DNA from: Syngnathus acus
Lineage: Eukaryota > Chordata > Actinopteri > Syngnathiformes > Syngnathidae
Direction of reading: 5' to 3'
NCBI RefSeq assembly: GCF_901709675.1
Contig: NC_051101.1
Span: 10,188,501 to 10,252,500, forward strand
Length of the DNA: 64,000 bases
The position numbers and the translations under genes are program-made. Within the stretch, counting starts at the first letter, position 1. Every line of letters starts with the position of its first letter. Below are positions 44,120 to 53,130 of the stretch, in pieces. The notes beneath the pieces are model-generated. The model did not search any database, was not told the origin of the DNA, and saw only the letters and a program-made list of their open reading frames with translations.

Positions 44120-44175
44120 CCAATCAGAAGACAGAGTTGGGCTTCTTTTTTGTGACATCCTTCGTTTCAGCCAAT
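44120..44175 (-). promoter_or_regulatory. Paired CCAAT boxes, candidate paqr7 promoter
   Basis: CCAATCAGA occurs at 44120 and CCAATGAGA at 44171 (plus-strand reading), 51 bp apart. They sit just upstream of the candidate first exon of paqr7. CCAAT motifs work in either orientation through NF-Y. The assignment to paqr7 rests on position only. Confidence 0.35.
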
Positions 44176-45592
44176 GAGAGGTGTTATCCAGAAAATCAAC
44201 CCACACCACAGGGACGGTTTGCCACAGTCATATGTGCCACTTGGATGACACATTTCCATCATGTGAAAAGTAATCAAGTGTTGAATATCACCAAAATGTA
44301 ATGTTAGAAGAAATTTGACTTCAATTAATTTGTGGTGATTGCCTCATAGTTCTTAGGTTCCAATCTCCCCATGTGGAGTTTGCTTTTTCTTCCCATACTT
44401 GCGTGGATTTTTGTTTTGCCCTATGAATTTGAACTCGACCCCTGTCTTTTTTCCCCCATTTATTTATGTCTATAAAATAAAAAGATTGAGAAAATATTAG
44501 AGGTCAAGGTTCAATAACAATGTTGCTTTAATCAAATTGAAACTGTCTTAAGACTACTTGCACCTATATTTTTGGTTAATTCCACAATCGACTTGGGTCA
44601 TAATGTTCTTTACTAAATGAGATATGAAACAAGAATGTTTGCCTTCTTGGATGCCAACAAGATCTCGTTTTGTCATGGAATCAATCTATCATTCTCGTGT
44701 TAGGCGTTCAATAACTCTATTGTTTGTCTGAGTCAGAGATTTGAATTGTCCTCGTTCAAGTCAGGGAAACTTTTTTTTTTGTTGACATTGTGGATTTTGA
44801 AACATTCAGGGTGAGCAGTGACTAAACTATAATACATGCAGCGTGACTGGTATACAAGTGGGGTCACGTGGAGCAGAGGGCGTTGAGTGATCAACGATGG
44901 TAATCGGATAGTTTCGTGCAAAGGTGCTTTGTGCACTATCTTGCTCCCCATTATGTCAATGAGACATGCATCTGAGACAGATAATTAATGTAAAAGACAG
45001 TTAGAGTTTCCCTGAAAATAGAATAACATCGACACACCTTAAACTTGTGAACACTTGTCAGGTTTTAAGCACTCAGCAGCATTTTGAAGAACAGGTTGGG
45101 CGTCAACTGTTGGGCCGTTAACAGCTTTTTTCAATGACCATCTGCCAAAGAGATGGATTGGGCATGCTAGACAAGGTGATCTGAAAATTGCCCACAAGGT
45201 CACCAGATTTAAGTTTGTGTCTTCTTTGTTCGAAATGTAAATATGCATAAGTATGTATATATGTAGTTTGTCAGCCACCCAAAAATACATCATTAACGCT
45301 GTGCACATGATCATGTCTAGACAGAGCTAAGACTATCACGAGACTTTTTACTGAGCAACTGGAGTGCATTCCAGGAAATCATTTAACTGATACTTAACCA
45401 TGACAGACTATTATAGTTTTCTAATAAAATGTACATGTTACTATTTATTTGAACTCAGTACGTCAGTTTTCTCTTAAGTGTGGTAAACCCTCGCCCACTC
45501 CTGATTCTGCCACTAGGTGTCAGTAGTGTGAAACCACAAGAGAAATAGCTCAGGCCCCCCCCCAAAAAAAAAAAAAAACACTGCACCTTGCG
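44176..45592. other. paqr7-stmn1 intergenic DNA
   Basis: No gene recognised. CCACTAGGTGTCAG at 45511 is a weak CTCF-like match. Confidence 0.5.
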
Positions 45593-45616
45593 TTTATTAG
45601 TAAATCATGCTTTATT
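45593..45616 (-). terminator. stmn1 polyadenylation signals
   Basis: TTTATT on the plus strand (AATAAA on the minus strand) occurs at 45611-45616 and 45593-45598, about 270 bp after the stmn1 stop. This gives a short 3' UTR, usual for stathmin. Which one is used is unknown. Confidence 0.55.
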
Positions 45617-45882
45617 ACAAAAAAAGGTTTTCCAAAAATGAATAAGAAATGAACAGTACCTGCAACTTTAACCATAAATCGTACAACAAGTGCTGCATAT
45701 GGACCAGTATACTAATTGGAATGCCCAGTAATAGAAAAACAGTTAGCACCACAAACAATACAGCGTAATCAGCTGCCAACAGGAACTAGAGAGGCACTAA
45801 TATTCAGCTGCAACTATAAAAACAATTGTAACGCAAAGCTTATCCATGAGACTGTCGGCATTCATAAATTCGTTTTCCCCCT

Positions 45883-45921
45883 TCACTCCCTTGTCTTCTT
45901 TGATTCTTCAATTTTCTTTTC
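45883..45921 (-). CDS. stmn1: stmn1 last coding exon
   Basis: The acceptor TTTTTAAACAG precedes [12 protein letters not shown] and a TGA stop. This aligns with human DKHIEEVRKNKES but lacks the acidic tail of human stathmin. The match to the C-terminal stathmin helix confirms the gene end. Confidence 0.88.
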   Translation of the reverse strand, partial: EKKIEESKKTRE

Positions 45922-47275
45922 CTGTTTAAAAACAAAAGGATAAAGTTATTGTTTTTTGGAGTCTCAGTTGAACTGCAACTTTAAAGATTGACAAGACCAG
46001 CACATACTTTCTCTTTGAGTTTCTTATCGAGAGCAGCCAATCGCGCTTGGCGGTTTTCTTGGTTTGCTTCCATCTTCTGGTTGAGCTTCTCCTCAGCTCT
46101 CTTGCTAAAATTGCTACAATCATCCAAAGCCCTCTGGAGCACTTCTCTCTCGCGCTCTCGTTTCTCAGCCAATTGCTTCAGCACTTCAGCCTCGTGGCGC
46201 TAACAAAGACAAAAGTTAAGTGTTTCACCTTGGTTTAAGATTTGTCTTTTGAGTCCATTCATGTTTCTTAACTTACTTTGTATCTCTCCTCTGCAGCAAG
46301 CATCTTCTGAGTAAGCTTCTCCTGAGTGGTCTTGCTGAAGTTGCAGCATTCATCAAAGGCCCTCTGGAGCACTTCCTTCTCACGTTCTCTCTTCTCCGCG
46401 ATATTTTTCAGCACCTCAGCCTCATGGATCTGGCAAAAAGTCCAAATTGCATTTTGTTTCACTTTTGCAGTATTTAGTTGATTTGTTATATATTCATTTG
46501 GGTTGTGAAAATACCCCGTGTCGCTCTTGTGCAGCCACCATTTTTTGAGTGAGCTTCTCCAGGGTATTCTGGCTGAATTTGTCGCATTCATCAATGGCCC
46601 TCTGGATCACTTCCTTCTCATGCTCTCGTTTCTCTGCTAGATTTTTCAGTAATTCAGCCTCGTGGTTCTTGGAAAAAGACAAAACACAATTGAGCCTGTC
46701 AAGTTCAATGCAAATGATAATTAATCGTGATAGGTTTTAGTTGATTTAGCAAATGTTCATCCAGCTCTTTGAATTACTCGTGTTGAAGATACCTTGCGTC
46801 TCTCCTCAGCAGCCTCCAGCTTCTTCATAATCTCATCCAGTGAAATTTCTTTCTTTTGGACAGGGGACAGTGGAAATTGTACTTTTGCATCAGGGGAGGT
46901 GGGTCTCAGGATGAGCTCAAAGGCGTGCCCCGAACTACGCTTGTTCAGCTCCTTAACTTGGATATCTGTAAAACCACAAGGGTCGGACATGACGGCATGA
47001 ACTTTAAGTTGGTTTTGATGGTAATTTATTGCATATCAGAAGCTTAACAAATCCACAAGTGACTCAATGCTAATCACATAAGGAACTCTAGGTGCAATTG
47101 ATAATCTTACAAATTAAGTTGAATTTGCACAATTTAGAGAGAGGAAATTCAAATTAATGATTCAAGGTTGCTGGAGAATTCCTAAACTAAATATGTTCAG
47201 TGTAATTCTTTCAAACAATGTCAAATTGCAGCGTAAAGTTTCCATTTTATTGCACCTACCTGCAACTTGATCCAT
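45883..47275 (-). CDS. stmn1: Stathmin with triplicated tubulin-binding exon (whole gene, spliced)
   Basis: Stathmin is a cytosolic phosphoprotein that sequesters tubulin and promotes microtubule catastrophe. Coding segments on the minus strand: 47260-47275, 46793-46965, 46515-46667, 46277-46429, 46008-46199, 45883-45921, summing to 726 bp and 241 residues. The start [15 protein letters not shown] and segment GHAFELIL are typical of the stathmin tubulin-capping N-terminus. The helix then carries HEAE(V/L)LK(N/Q)(L/I)AEKRE three times, at residues 64-114, 115-165 and 166-229. Ordinary stathmin has about 149 residues and one such exon. Human Ser16 and Ser38 are kept as S17 and S39; Ser25 is R26 and Ser63 is N64. 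Introns are 77 to 294 bp. All exon frames are intact. paqr7 lies downstream on the same strand, as in mammals. Whether all three repeat exons are joined in one mRNA is inference. Confidence 0.92.
46008..46199 (-). CDS. stmn1: stmn1 repeat exon C (64 codons), the canonical-like copy
   Basis: A 192-bp phase 0 exon from CTTTGTTAG to AAA|GTATGT. It starts [20 protein letters not shown] and continues through [25 protein letters not shown] in two blocks. It is closest to the single repeat exon of human stathmin ([19 protein letters not shown], then KMEANKENREAQMAA), so it is probably the ancestral copy. Confidence 0.93.
46277..46429 (-). CDS. stmn1: stmn1 repeat exon B (51 codons)
   Basis: A 153-bp phase 0 exon between TTTTTGCCAG and AAA|GTAAGT, a near-perfect donor. 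It starts [20 protein letters not shown] and ends [15 protein letters not shown]. About 34 of 51 residues match the aligned part of exon C. Its length is identical to exon A, so either can be skipped without a frameshift. Confidence 0.92.
46515..46667 (-). CDS. stmn1: stmn1 repeat exon A (51 codons)
   Basis: A 153-bp phase 0 exon between TTTTTCCAAG and GGG|GTATTT. It starts [20 protein letters not shown] and ends [15 protein letters not shown]. About 36 of 51 residues match exon B. It replaces human Ser63 with Asn at its first residue. The exon completes tubulin-binding repeat 1 and opens repeat 2. Confidence 0.92.
46793..46965 (-). CDS. stmn1: stmn1 exon encoding the tubulin-capping region and first half of repeat 1
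   Basis: The acceptor TTTTACAG gives a split Asp codon with the previous exon. It encodes residues 6-63: [20 protein letters not shown], the FPLSP phosphosite region, and the helix start [18 protein letters not shown]. The donor AAG|GTATCT leaves phase 0. An RRTSP-like proline-directed site is not at the human Ser25 position (R26); TSP at 28-30 may replace it. Confidence 0.95.
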
Positions 47276-47290
47276 TTCAGCTGAGGCTGC
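47260..47290 (-). CDS. stmn1: stmn1 first coding exon
   Basis: The acceptor GTGTACAG precedes GCAGCCTCAGCTGAA and then ATG at 47275. Only 16 coding bases follow (M D Q V A plus one base) before the donor G|GTAGGT. A very short first coding exon is normal for stathmin genes. Bases 47276-47290 are untranslated. Confidence 0.9.
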
Positions 47291-47776
47291 CTGTACACAG
47301 TTGAAAGAATAAGCACATGGATATTAAAATGAGTCAAATTCAAACACCACTAATGCGTAGTTATGTTGTTTTTCTGTAGACGAAGGAGTGCAGCGAATGC
47401 GCTAAAACAAAGACCTCGTGTTTGGGGAAGAAGAAGAGAAGGGAAAAAAGTCAAGTTGTGGCCTGCTGAGCCATACACACAACCCATGTGAGACGCAAGC
47501 GATAGAATTGAGCAAAATTCATTTTCACAAGCACGCGTGAACGGCATTTTACAGTTAAAACTAAAATAGAACAGTATATACTGAGACGGGCAAATCAAAT
47601 CTAAAATGGCGTTTTGGTCCAGGTGCAACTTTCCATTGTCGCCATGTCGTGTAAACAACATATTACCTGAAGTTGACTTCGATTTAAAAGTCGCAAATTT
47701 TACCAGAATACTCTTGAAGTTTTTTTACACACTAGCAAGCGGTATGAAGGACAATTTAAACGATCATTGTTCTCAC

Positions 47777-47860
47777 CTAATGGGTTTTTAAGTGCTCAAA
47801 TATGTTTCCGCTCTAAAGTTAATGTCGGAAGTCACCCGCCAACTGAGCAGCCTCGCGCAC
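47777..47860 (-). other. stmn1: Candidate stmn1 untranslated first exon
   Basis: A donor (CCATTAG then GTGAGAAC, exon end at 47777) lies 486 bp upstream of the ATG exon acceptor. The CCAAT and CRE motifs at 47900-47967 sit just upstream of it. The transcription start is not determinable, so the upper bound is approximate. Confidence 0.45.
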
Positions 47861-47899
47861 AAAATCGGATCCACGGCGTCTTCTCAGCTTTTAACGTTG

Positions 47900-47967
47900 A
47901 TTGGTCGAAATCCACCAATCAGAGAGCGCCCGTGACGCTATTCTAAACAACGGTAACGGTGACGTCA
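47900..47967 (-). promoter_or_regulatory. stmn1 promoter motifs: inverted CCAAT pair and CRE
   Basis: ATTGG at 47900-47904 and CCAAT at 47915-47919 form an inverted pair (GATTGG...CCAATC). A perfect palindromic CRE, TGACGTCA, is at 47960-47967. Such NF-Y plus CREB/ATF layouts are common in proliferation-linked promoters. Position suggests they serve stmn1; they could also act on divergent serinc2. Confidence 0.5.
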
Positions 47968-48875
47968 CATCAAAAACCTCACTTCTCAACTCTTAAATAC
48001 AAAACACTACTAGTTTTTCAGAGTCCTGACATCACCTGTTATAATAAAACTGTTAAAAATGTGATAGTGAAGATCTTGAATGGGTGCACAATAATGCATT
48101 CATTTAGCTTCATGTTTTCATGCTATTGATTAACAATAACAACTCATTATTTGATTAGCTTTTGCTTGAGGCTTGTTTGTCAATAGTAACTTCATGGGAT
48201 TGTTTCTTTAACCAATCTCATTTCTATTTCACCCTTACAGGTCCAGACTCTGGCACTCGAGGGCATCAACAACTTTGCGTCCTCTGAGGTTGGTCAAAGA
48301 TCATCTAGAAAAAAAAGGTCTGTAGCGATCTGCACACCCTAATGAATTAATAATCAGAATCTCTTGGTGAGTATGATATTTTGATACCTATTATCGTTTT
48401 GTTTTTTACCGAACTCATCCAGGGGGTGCTTGTTGTTTGTGGTGGTTGTTATATTGTGGTTTTATGCAGGCAGATGACAGGGCTTCCGATTTTTTTTTAT
48501 TAGTGGCACAACCCTAATCTGAAATGTTAGGGACGCACAATGTAAATCGATTTATGTCAATAATCACGTTTTCACTCATTTTTACCATATTAGGAAGCTC
48601 TGTGGCATACCATGAACACAAGCACTGTAGAAAATGGATGGATAGTTATATAGATAGTTGGGGAAACATGGTGAGAAAATTAATTTTAAAAGTAAATGGG
48701 AAATGAGATGTCAAGTAGGCTAAAAACATTTATTTCAGTCAGTAAATCTTCACGCCGTTAGGCGGCGACGTTTTGTAGAGCACTTATTTGCCAGCCAACA
48801 AAAACCACATTCCTGTTTGTCTTCAGACAGCTTACACACGGAAGCTGAGCGAATATACATCTAATCTCAACATTT

Positions 48876-48883
48876 TGACGTCA
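48876..48883 (+). promoter_or_regulatory. Palindromic CRE abutting the serinc2 start codon
   Basis: TGACGTCA ends two bases before the serinc2 ATG at 48886. A CREB/ATF site here would lie in the 5' leader or at the promoter edge, if transcription starts nearby. Function is inferred from the motif only. Confidence 0.4.
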
Positions 48884-48885
48884 CC

Positions 48886-48924
48886 ATGGGAGCATGTATG
48901 GCACTATGTTCTTTAGCCAGCTGC
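48886..48924 (+). CDS. serinc2: serinc2 coding exon 1
   Basis: ATG in context CACCATGGG encodes [13 protein letters not shown], then donor TGC|GTAAGT. This is the conserved N-terminus of SERINC proteins and ends in phase 0. Confidence 0.93.
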
Positions 48925-51900
48925 GTAAGTATTTTTCTTCAATTTTGTAGTCTTTCTTGAATGGTTTCGCCTAAATTTAGTCGAGGCTTTGGAACAAAAC
49001 AAGCAGTTGGCGACGCCACGGAAAAACGACCAACTTTCGAGTTTATGAGCAACGAAAATATGCAACGAAAATATGGAATGACGTGTTGGCGTCTATCAAG
49101 ATACTTAACATGGGATACTTAGTTACATTTATATTTGAAAACTACGCAACGTGACGTCATATTATTCAGGAAGTTAGCTTTACAAGCTAGCTCTCGTCGA
49201 CCCTCAATATATAAGCTAGGCGTTCGCTTTCACCAGTTTATAATATTCTGACCAGTACGCCATTAAATATTTTAGCTGACCCTCCACACCCTTTCTCGTT
49301 TGCGGTTTAAAAATGGACATAATTTTTGTCAATGGCGACAATAATTAAAAAACGCCCTTCCAATCAATGACCTACTTGTGGCGATCTCAGTGGTTGTAAA
49401 ATGACGTCATTTTTATACTCATTGACAATCTGTCAATCAAATTATTTAGGTTTTACTGAAATGTTCAGCCTCTCCTTGTTTTTCAATACAAACACAATTG
49501 TTTATATGCAAGCAGGGCTGTGTTTTGATTAATAATCGACTTAAAGTGTCAAATATAAACTGTTGTCTCCCATTTGATATCTTTTGCAATCTTGCAGGCT
49601 TCGTGTCTGTGTGGCTCTGCACCATGTCTGCTGTGTGGCTGTTGTCCCTCTTCCAACAACTCCACTGTCACACGCCTGGTTTTCAGCTTCTTTTTGCTGC
49701 TCGGGACCTTTGTGTCAGCCATCATGATCTTTCCCGGAATGGAAACTCAACTACGCAAAGTGAGCCATTGACAATTAGTTTTACGAAAAAACCCTGACCA
49801 AGTTTTGTTATTTTGCGTATTGTGATTAGATGTGTTGATTTAATTTTTGGTTCTTTCAGATCCCGGGATTTTGCCAGGGTGGAAGCACTATACCTGGCTT
49901 TGAAAACCAGTTTGACTGCGACGTCATCGTGGGCTACAAATCTGTATATCGTATTTGCTTTGCAATGACCTGCTTCTTCTTTCTCTTCTTCATCATCATG
50001 CTTCGTGTCAGGTCCAGCAAAGACCCGCGTGCGTCTTTGCAAAACGGGTACATGTTGCTTTATATTTCACATGTCACGTGACTAAGTTGTTCAAAGCCAG
50101 CCATTTTCAGTCATCAGATCACTGACCATTACTTTTGAGCTGCTAAAACATTTAGTAATGACTTTTGATTGCAAAATAATACTCTATTTTGTGATATACA
50201 AGCACTGTGAGTGACATCTACTTACCAGAGCGGCACATCAGCCATTAGTGTCTGTTCACATGACGATCATGTCATATTTCCCAGATTGTCGTTGTACTTG
50301 GGGTTCCTTTATGACACACATACTTCTGCAATCATATCACATGCTCTGTGAATTATATACATACATATCTGCTTCGTTTCCAATTGTTTGCTACTGTTTG
50401 ACTTAAAGTCTGCTGAGTGCTAATGCTCGTCATGACAGTAAAGTCCATCCTTTGTCAACAGTTTTGGAAAAAGTGGTTTTGAAATTGAGTTGTTGCACTG
50501 CTGCCCCCTGTTGGTGGCTTGGCTCATCAAGCGCTTGGGAAAAAAACAGAACAAAACCCCTCCTTGGCAGCTGCACTGAATGTTGTAATTTTAATGTGTT
50601 AATTGTGCACGTCATGTTTTTTTAGAAAAAAATATTTGTTCTGAATCAGATGTTTACAAAAGACAAACAGACTGGAAATGTGTTTGCATTGTTGACTTAG
50701 CTATCTTACTTTCTTGGCTGTTTTTTTTTTTGCTTTTCAGTTTCTGGTTCTTTAAATTTCTCATCCTAGTTGGGATTATGGTGGGAGCCTTTTTCATCAC
50801 TGATCCGGTATTCCATACTGGTACGAACAAAATTCATTTATTTAGTCGCAGTCTATTTTTTAGTTGTTGACAGCTGTCTGGTTTCTCTGTTTCTTTTTTT
50901 TTTTTGCTTCACAGTGTGGTACTATTTTGGACTATTGGGCTCGCTTTTATTCATTATCATTCAACTCATACTCCTCATTGACTTTGCCCACTCCTGGAAC
51001 AAAGCGTGGGTAGGAAAAGCTGAAGATAACGACAACAAGTGCTGGTATGCAGGTATTGCAATTTAATTCCTGACGTCTCCCATAAATGCTGTAAATGTTC
51101 TGTAAACATTGACCCAGTTTTTTTTTTTGTGTGATTGCCAGGCCTGCTGTCTTTCACCTTCTTGTTCTACGCCCTGGCTTTTACCGCCATCGTGTTGTTT
51201 TATCATTATTACACACGATCGGATGACTGCACAGAGCACAAGGTCATCATCAGCCTCAATCTTATCTTCTGTGTCATCGTCTCCATTGTGTCCATCCTCC
51301 CCAATGTTCAGGTAACTAACTTTTTAAAACATTGATGCTAGATTTTAACCTCTAAAAGCGCAACCTAAAATTTCTTTTTTTTTTTTTTTTCCCTGTTTCT
51401 TAGACTGAATGTTTTTTTTCTAAATGTCCTCTTGTTGCACATCATAAAATTTAGTGCGGAATATACGTTTGCCGTGTTACTTGCAGGAAGCCCAGCCTTA
51501 CTCTGGCCTGCTGCAAGCTTCTCTCATCTCTCTCTACACCATGTACGTGACTTGGTCCGCACTAACCAACAATCCAAGTGAGTCTCATGATGTCTCATTC
51601 ACACTTCAGTCATTTGTGATTAATATTACAACAGACGCCATTGTGCTAAGTTCTGGTCAGTATATTTCTGGTTATAGCTCCCGTGTGTCTTATATTTAAT
51701 GCTTGCATTAGTTTGTGTACCTCAGGGAACTCTTCAGCAGGCTGAGATTGTAAATTCCTAAGTAGGGAAATTCAATAAGTGCTTCTACGGTTGTGATGTC
51801 ACAGATCGCAAGTGTAACCCCAGCCTACTGAGTCTAGTGTCGAATGTCAGCACCACCTCACCCTCCAGCGAGCCCCCACCAGGCCAGTTGCAATGGTGGG

Positions 51901-52635
51901 ATGCTCAGAGCGTCGTTGGCTTGCTCATCTTTTTCTTATGCACCATCTACGCTAGGTGAGTTGGGCCGTCTGCACACATTTTCTATTTTATCACCTTATA
52001 TTTCATCTGACGTTTCTTCCTTGTGTCCCAGCATTCGTTCATCCACCAACACTCAGGTCAACAAGTTGCTGCAAACGGAGGAGGGCGGCGGCGAGGCTGG
52101 AGAAAACGTAGGCCAGGACGGCGTGCGCAGGGCCGTGGATAACGAGGAGGACGGCGTGACTTATAACTACTCGGCCTTCCACTTTCATCTGGCTCTGGCG
52201 TCGCTGTACATCATGATGACCCTCACCAACTGGTACCTGTAAGTATGATTCGCCGACAGATGGCCGCTCGTGGGGGGGTTCGGGAGTCCTGGGAAGACGA
52301 GAGGAAAATGCGAATAATTGATGTGCGCCCAGAATTAGAAATTATAATAAACTGTCATTACGATTCTGTCCACTAGAGGGTGCACAAGAAGCTTGGGTTG
52401 CAAATGCACTCCAATTTCCTCTGACTTGTATAATCGCTATGTTTGTACATAAATGTTTGAACTTGTTTCACTTAACGGTTCTTTTGCCTCTCACAGACCC
52501 GACACCACCACGCAAGCCATGCGGAGCAGCATGCCGGCCGTGTGGGTGAAGGTGTGCTCCAGCTGGCTGGGTCTCAGCCTGTATCTGTGGACCCTCGTGG
52601 CCCCTCTCATCTTCCCCGACCGAGATTTCAACTGA
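48886..52635 (+). CDS. serinc2: Serine incorporator 2 (whole gene, ten coding exons)
   Basis: Coding exons: 48886-48924, 49598-49759, 49860-50047, 50741-50820, 50915-51052, 51142-51311, 51487-51577, 51805-51955, 52032-52238, 52497-52635. They join in frame to 1365 bp, 454 residues, against about 455 for human SERINC2. SERINC proteins are multi-pass membrane proteins of the secretory pathway and plasma membrane, named for incorporating serine into lipids and now regarded as lipid-scrambling proteins. Family signatures are clear: Cys-rich start [77 protein letters not shown] and MMTLTNWY near the C-terminus. N-glycosylation sequons occur in NNST near residue 34 and NVST in the exon 8 loop. All splice sites are GT-AG. 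Assignment to paralogue 2 rests on my recall of sequence similarity; other SERINCs share these motifs. stmn1 lies divergently upstream. Confidence 0.94.
49598..49759 (+). CDS. serinc2: serinc2 coding exon 2
   Basis: CTTGCAG precedes [20 protein letters not shown] and a transmembrane stretch [18 protein letters not shown]. The donor is AAA|GTGAGC, phase 0. Confidence 0.95.
49860..50047 (+). CDS. serinc2: serinc2 coding exon 3
   Basis: TTCTTTCAG precedes IPGFCQGG, then [19 protein letters not shown] and a Phe-rich membrane segment. It ends [11 protein letters not shown] with the last codon split before GTACAT. Confidence 0.94.
50741..50820 (+). CDS. serinc2: serinc2 coding exon 4
   Basis: After a long T tract and TTTTCAG it encodes [19 protein letters not shown] and TDPVFHT, the most conserved SERINC block. 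The donor is CTG|GTACGA. Confidence 0.94.
50915..51052 (+). CDS. serinc2: serinc2 coding exon 5
   Basis: GCTTCACAG precedes [17 protein letters not shown] and [19 protein letters not shown], a strongly conserved membrane helix and loop. The donor is GCAG|GTATTG. Confidence 0.95.
51142..51311 (+). CDS. serinc2: serinc2 coding exon 6
   Basis: GATTGCCAG precedes [19 protein letters not shown], then [19 protein letters not shown] and a further helix ending SILPNVQ. The donor CAG|GTAACT is in phase 0. Confidence 0.95.
51487..51577 (+). CDS. serinc2: serinc2 coding exon 7
   Basis: CTTGCAG precedes [20 protein letters not shown] and [10 protein letters not shown]. The donor is CAA|GTGAGT with one base carried over. 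Confidence 0.94.
51805..51955 (+). CDS. serinc2: serinc2 coding exon 8
   Basis: TGTCACAG precedes [16 protein letters not shown], a Ser/Pro-rich luminal loop, and [20 protein letters not shown]. The donor is CTAG|GTGAGT. Confidence 0.94.
52032..52238 (+). CDS. serinc2: serinc2 coding exon 9
   Basis: TGTCCCAG precedes [20 protein letters not shown], an acidic cytosolic loop, then [20 protein letters not shown] and MMTLTNWY. The donor is CCT|GTAAGT. Confidence 0.94.
52370..52384 (+). promoter_or_regulatory. CTCF-like motif in serinc2 intron 9
   Basis: CCACTAGAGGGTGCA resembles the CTCF core (CCANNAGRKGGC type), with one deviation (GTGC). Functional status unknown. Confidence 0.3.
52497..52635 (+). 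CDS. serinc2: serinc2 coding exon 10, with stop codon
   Basis: CTCTCACAG precedes [20 protein letters not shown], the last helix [15 protein letters not shown], and PDRDFN with a TGA stop. This matches the usual SERINC C-terminus. Confidence 0.94.
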
Positions 52636-53124
52636 GCGGCAGGTCTTTTCATTTTGGTTTGGCTGGCTTTAGCGATTTAAAGGACTATAAATGAGGTGCA
52701 AATAATACAGGAAATGCATGAAGATGTTTTTTTTGCCTTTGACTCGGTGTGATCATCAACCGCAGACACTAATGGGTCAGGTTAATAAGAGCTTGAGCTA
52801 CAGGACTTGATTCTATTTTCCAATGACTCACCTTGATAGGCTTCGACCTGTCACCTGATATGGCGTGACTGTGTGAACTTTTATCTTTCTGCCCTACTTT
52901 ACTTACCAGACTATCACACAAGCTCAGAGACTCGACACTTTCGCAATCGCGCAAATGTTTCTTACTGAAGACCAGAAACACCAGACTTCCTGTTAACATT
53001 GTCTGGACCCACCCCCACCCCCCCTTTTTGATTATTTTGACGACTATTTCAGTGCTGAGGGCAACATGGGGAAACCTCCTTTCGAGTCCCCCCCTGAGGG
53101 AGAGGTGTGCAAAAATGAGATAAG

Positions 53125-53130
53125 AATAAA
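53125..53130 (+). terminator. Possible serinc2 polyadenylation signal
   Basis: AATAAA lies 490 bp after the serinc2 stop. Other candidates occur further on, so the true 3' end is uncertain. Confidence 0.3.
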
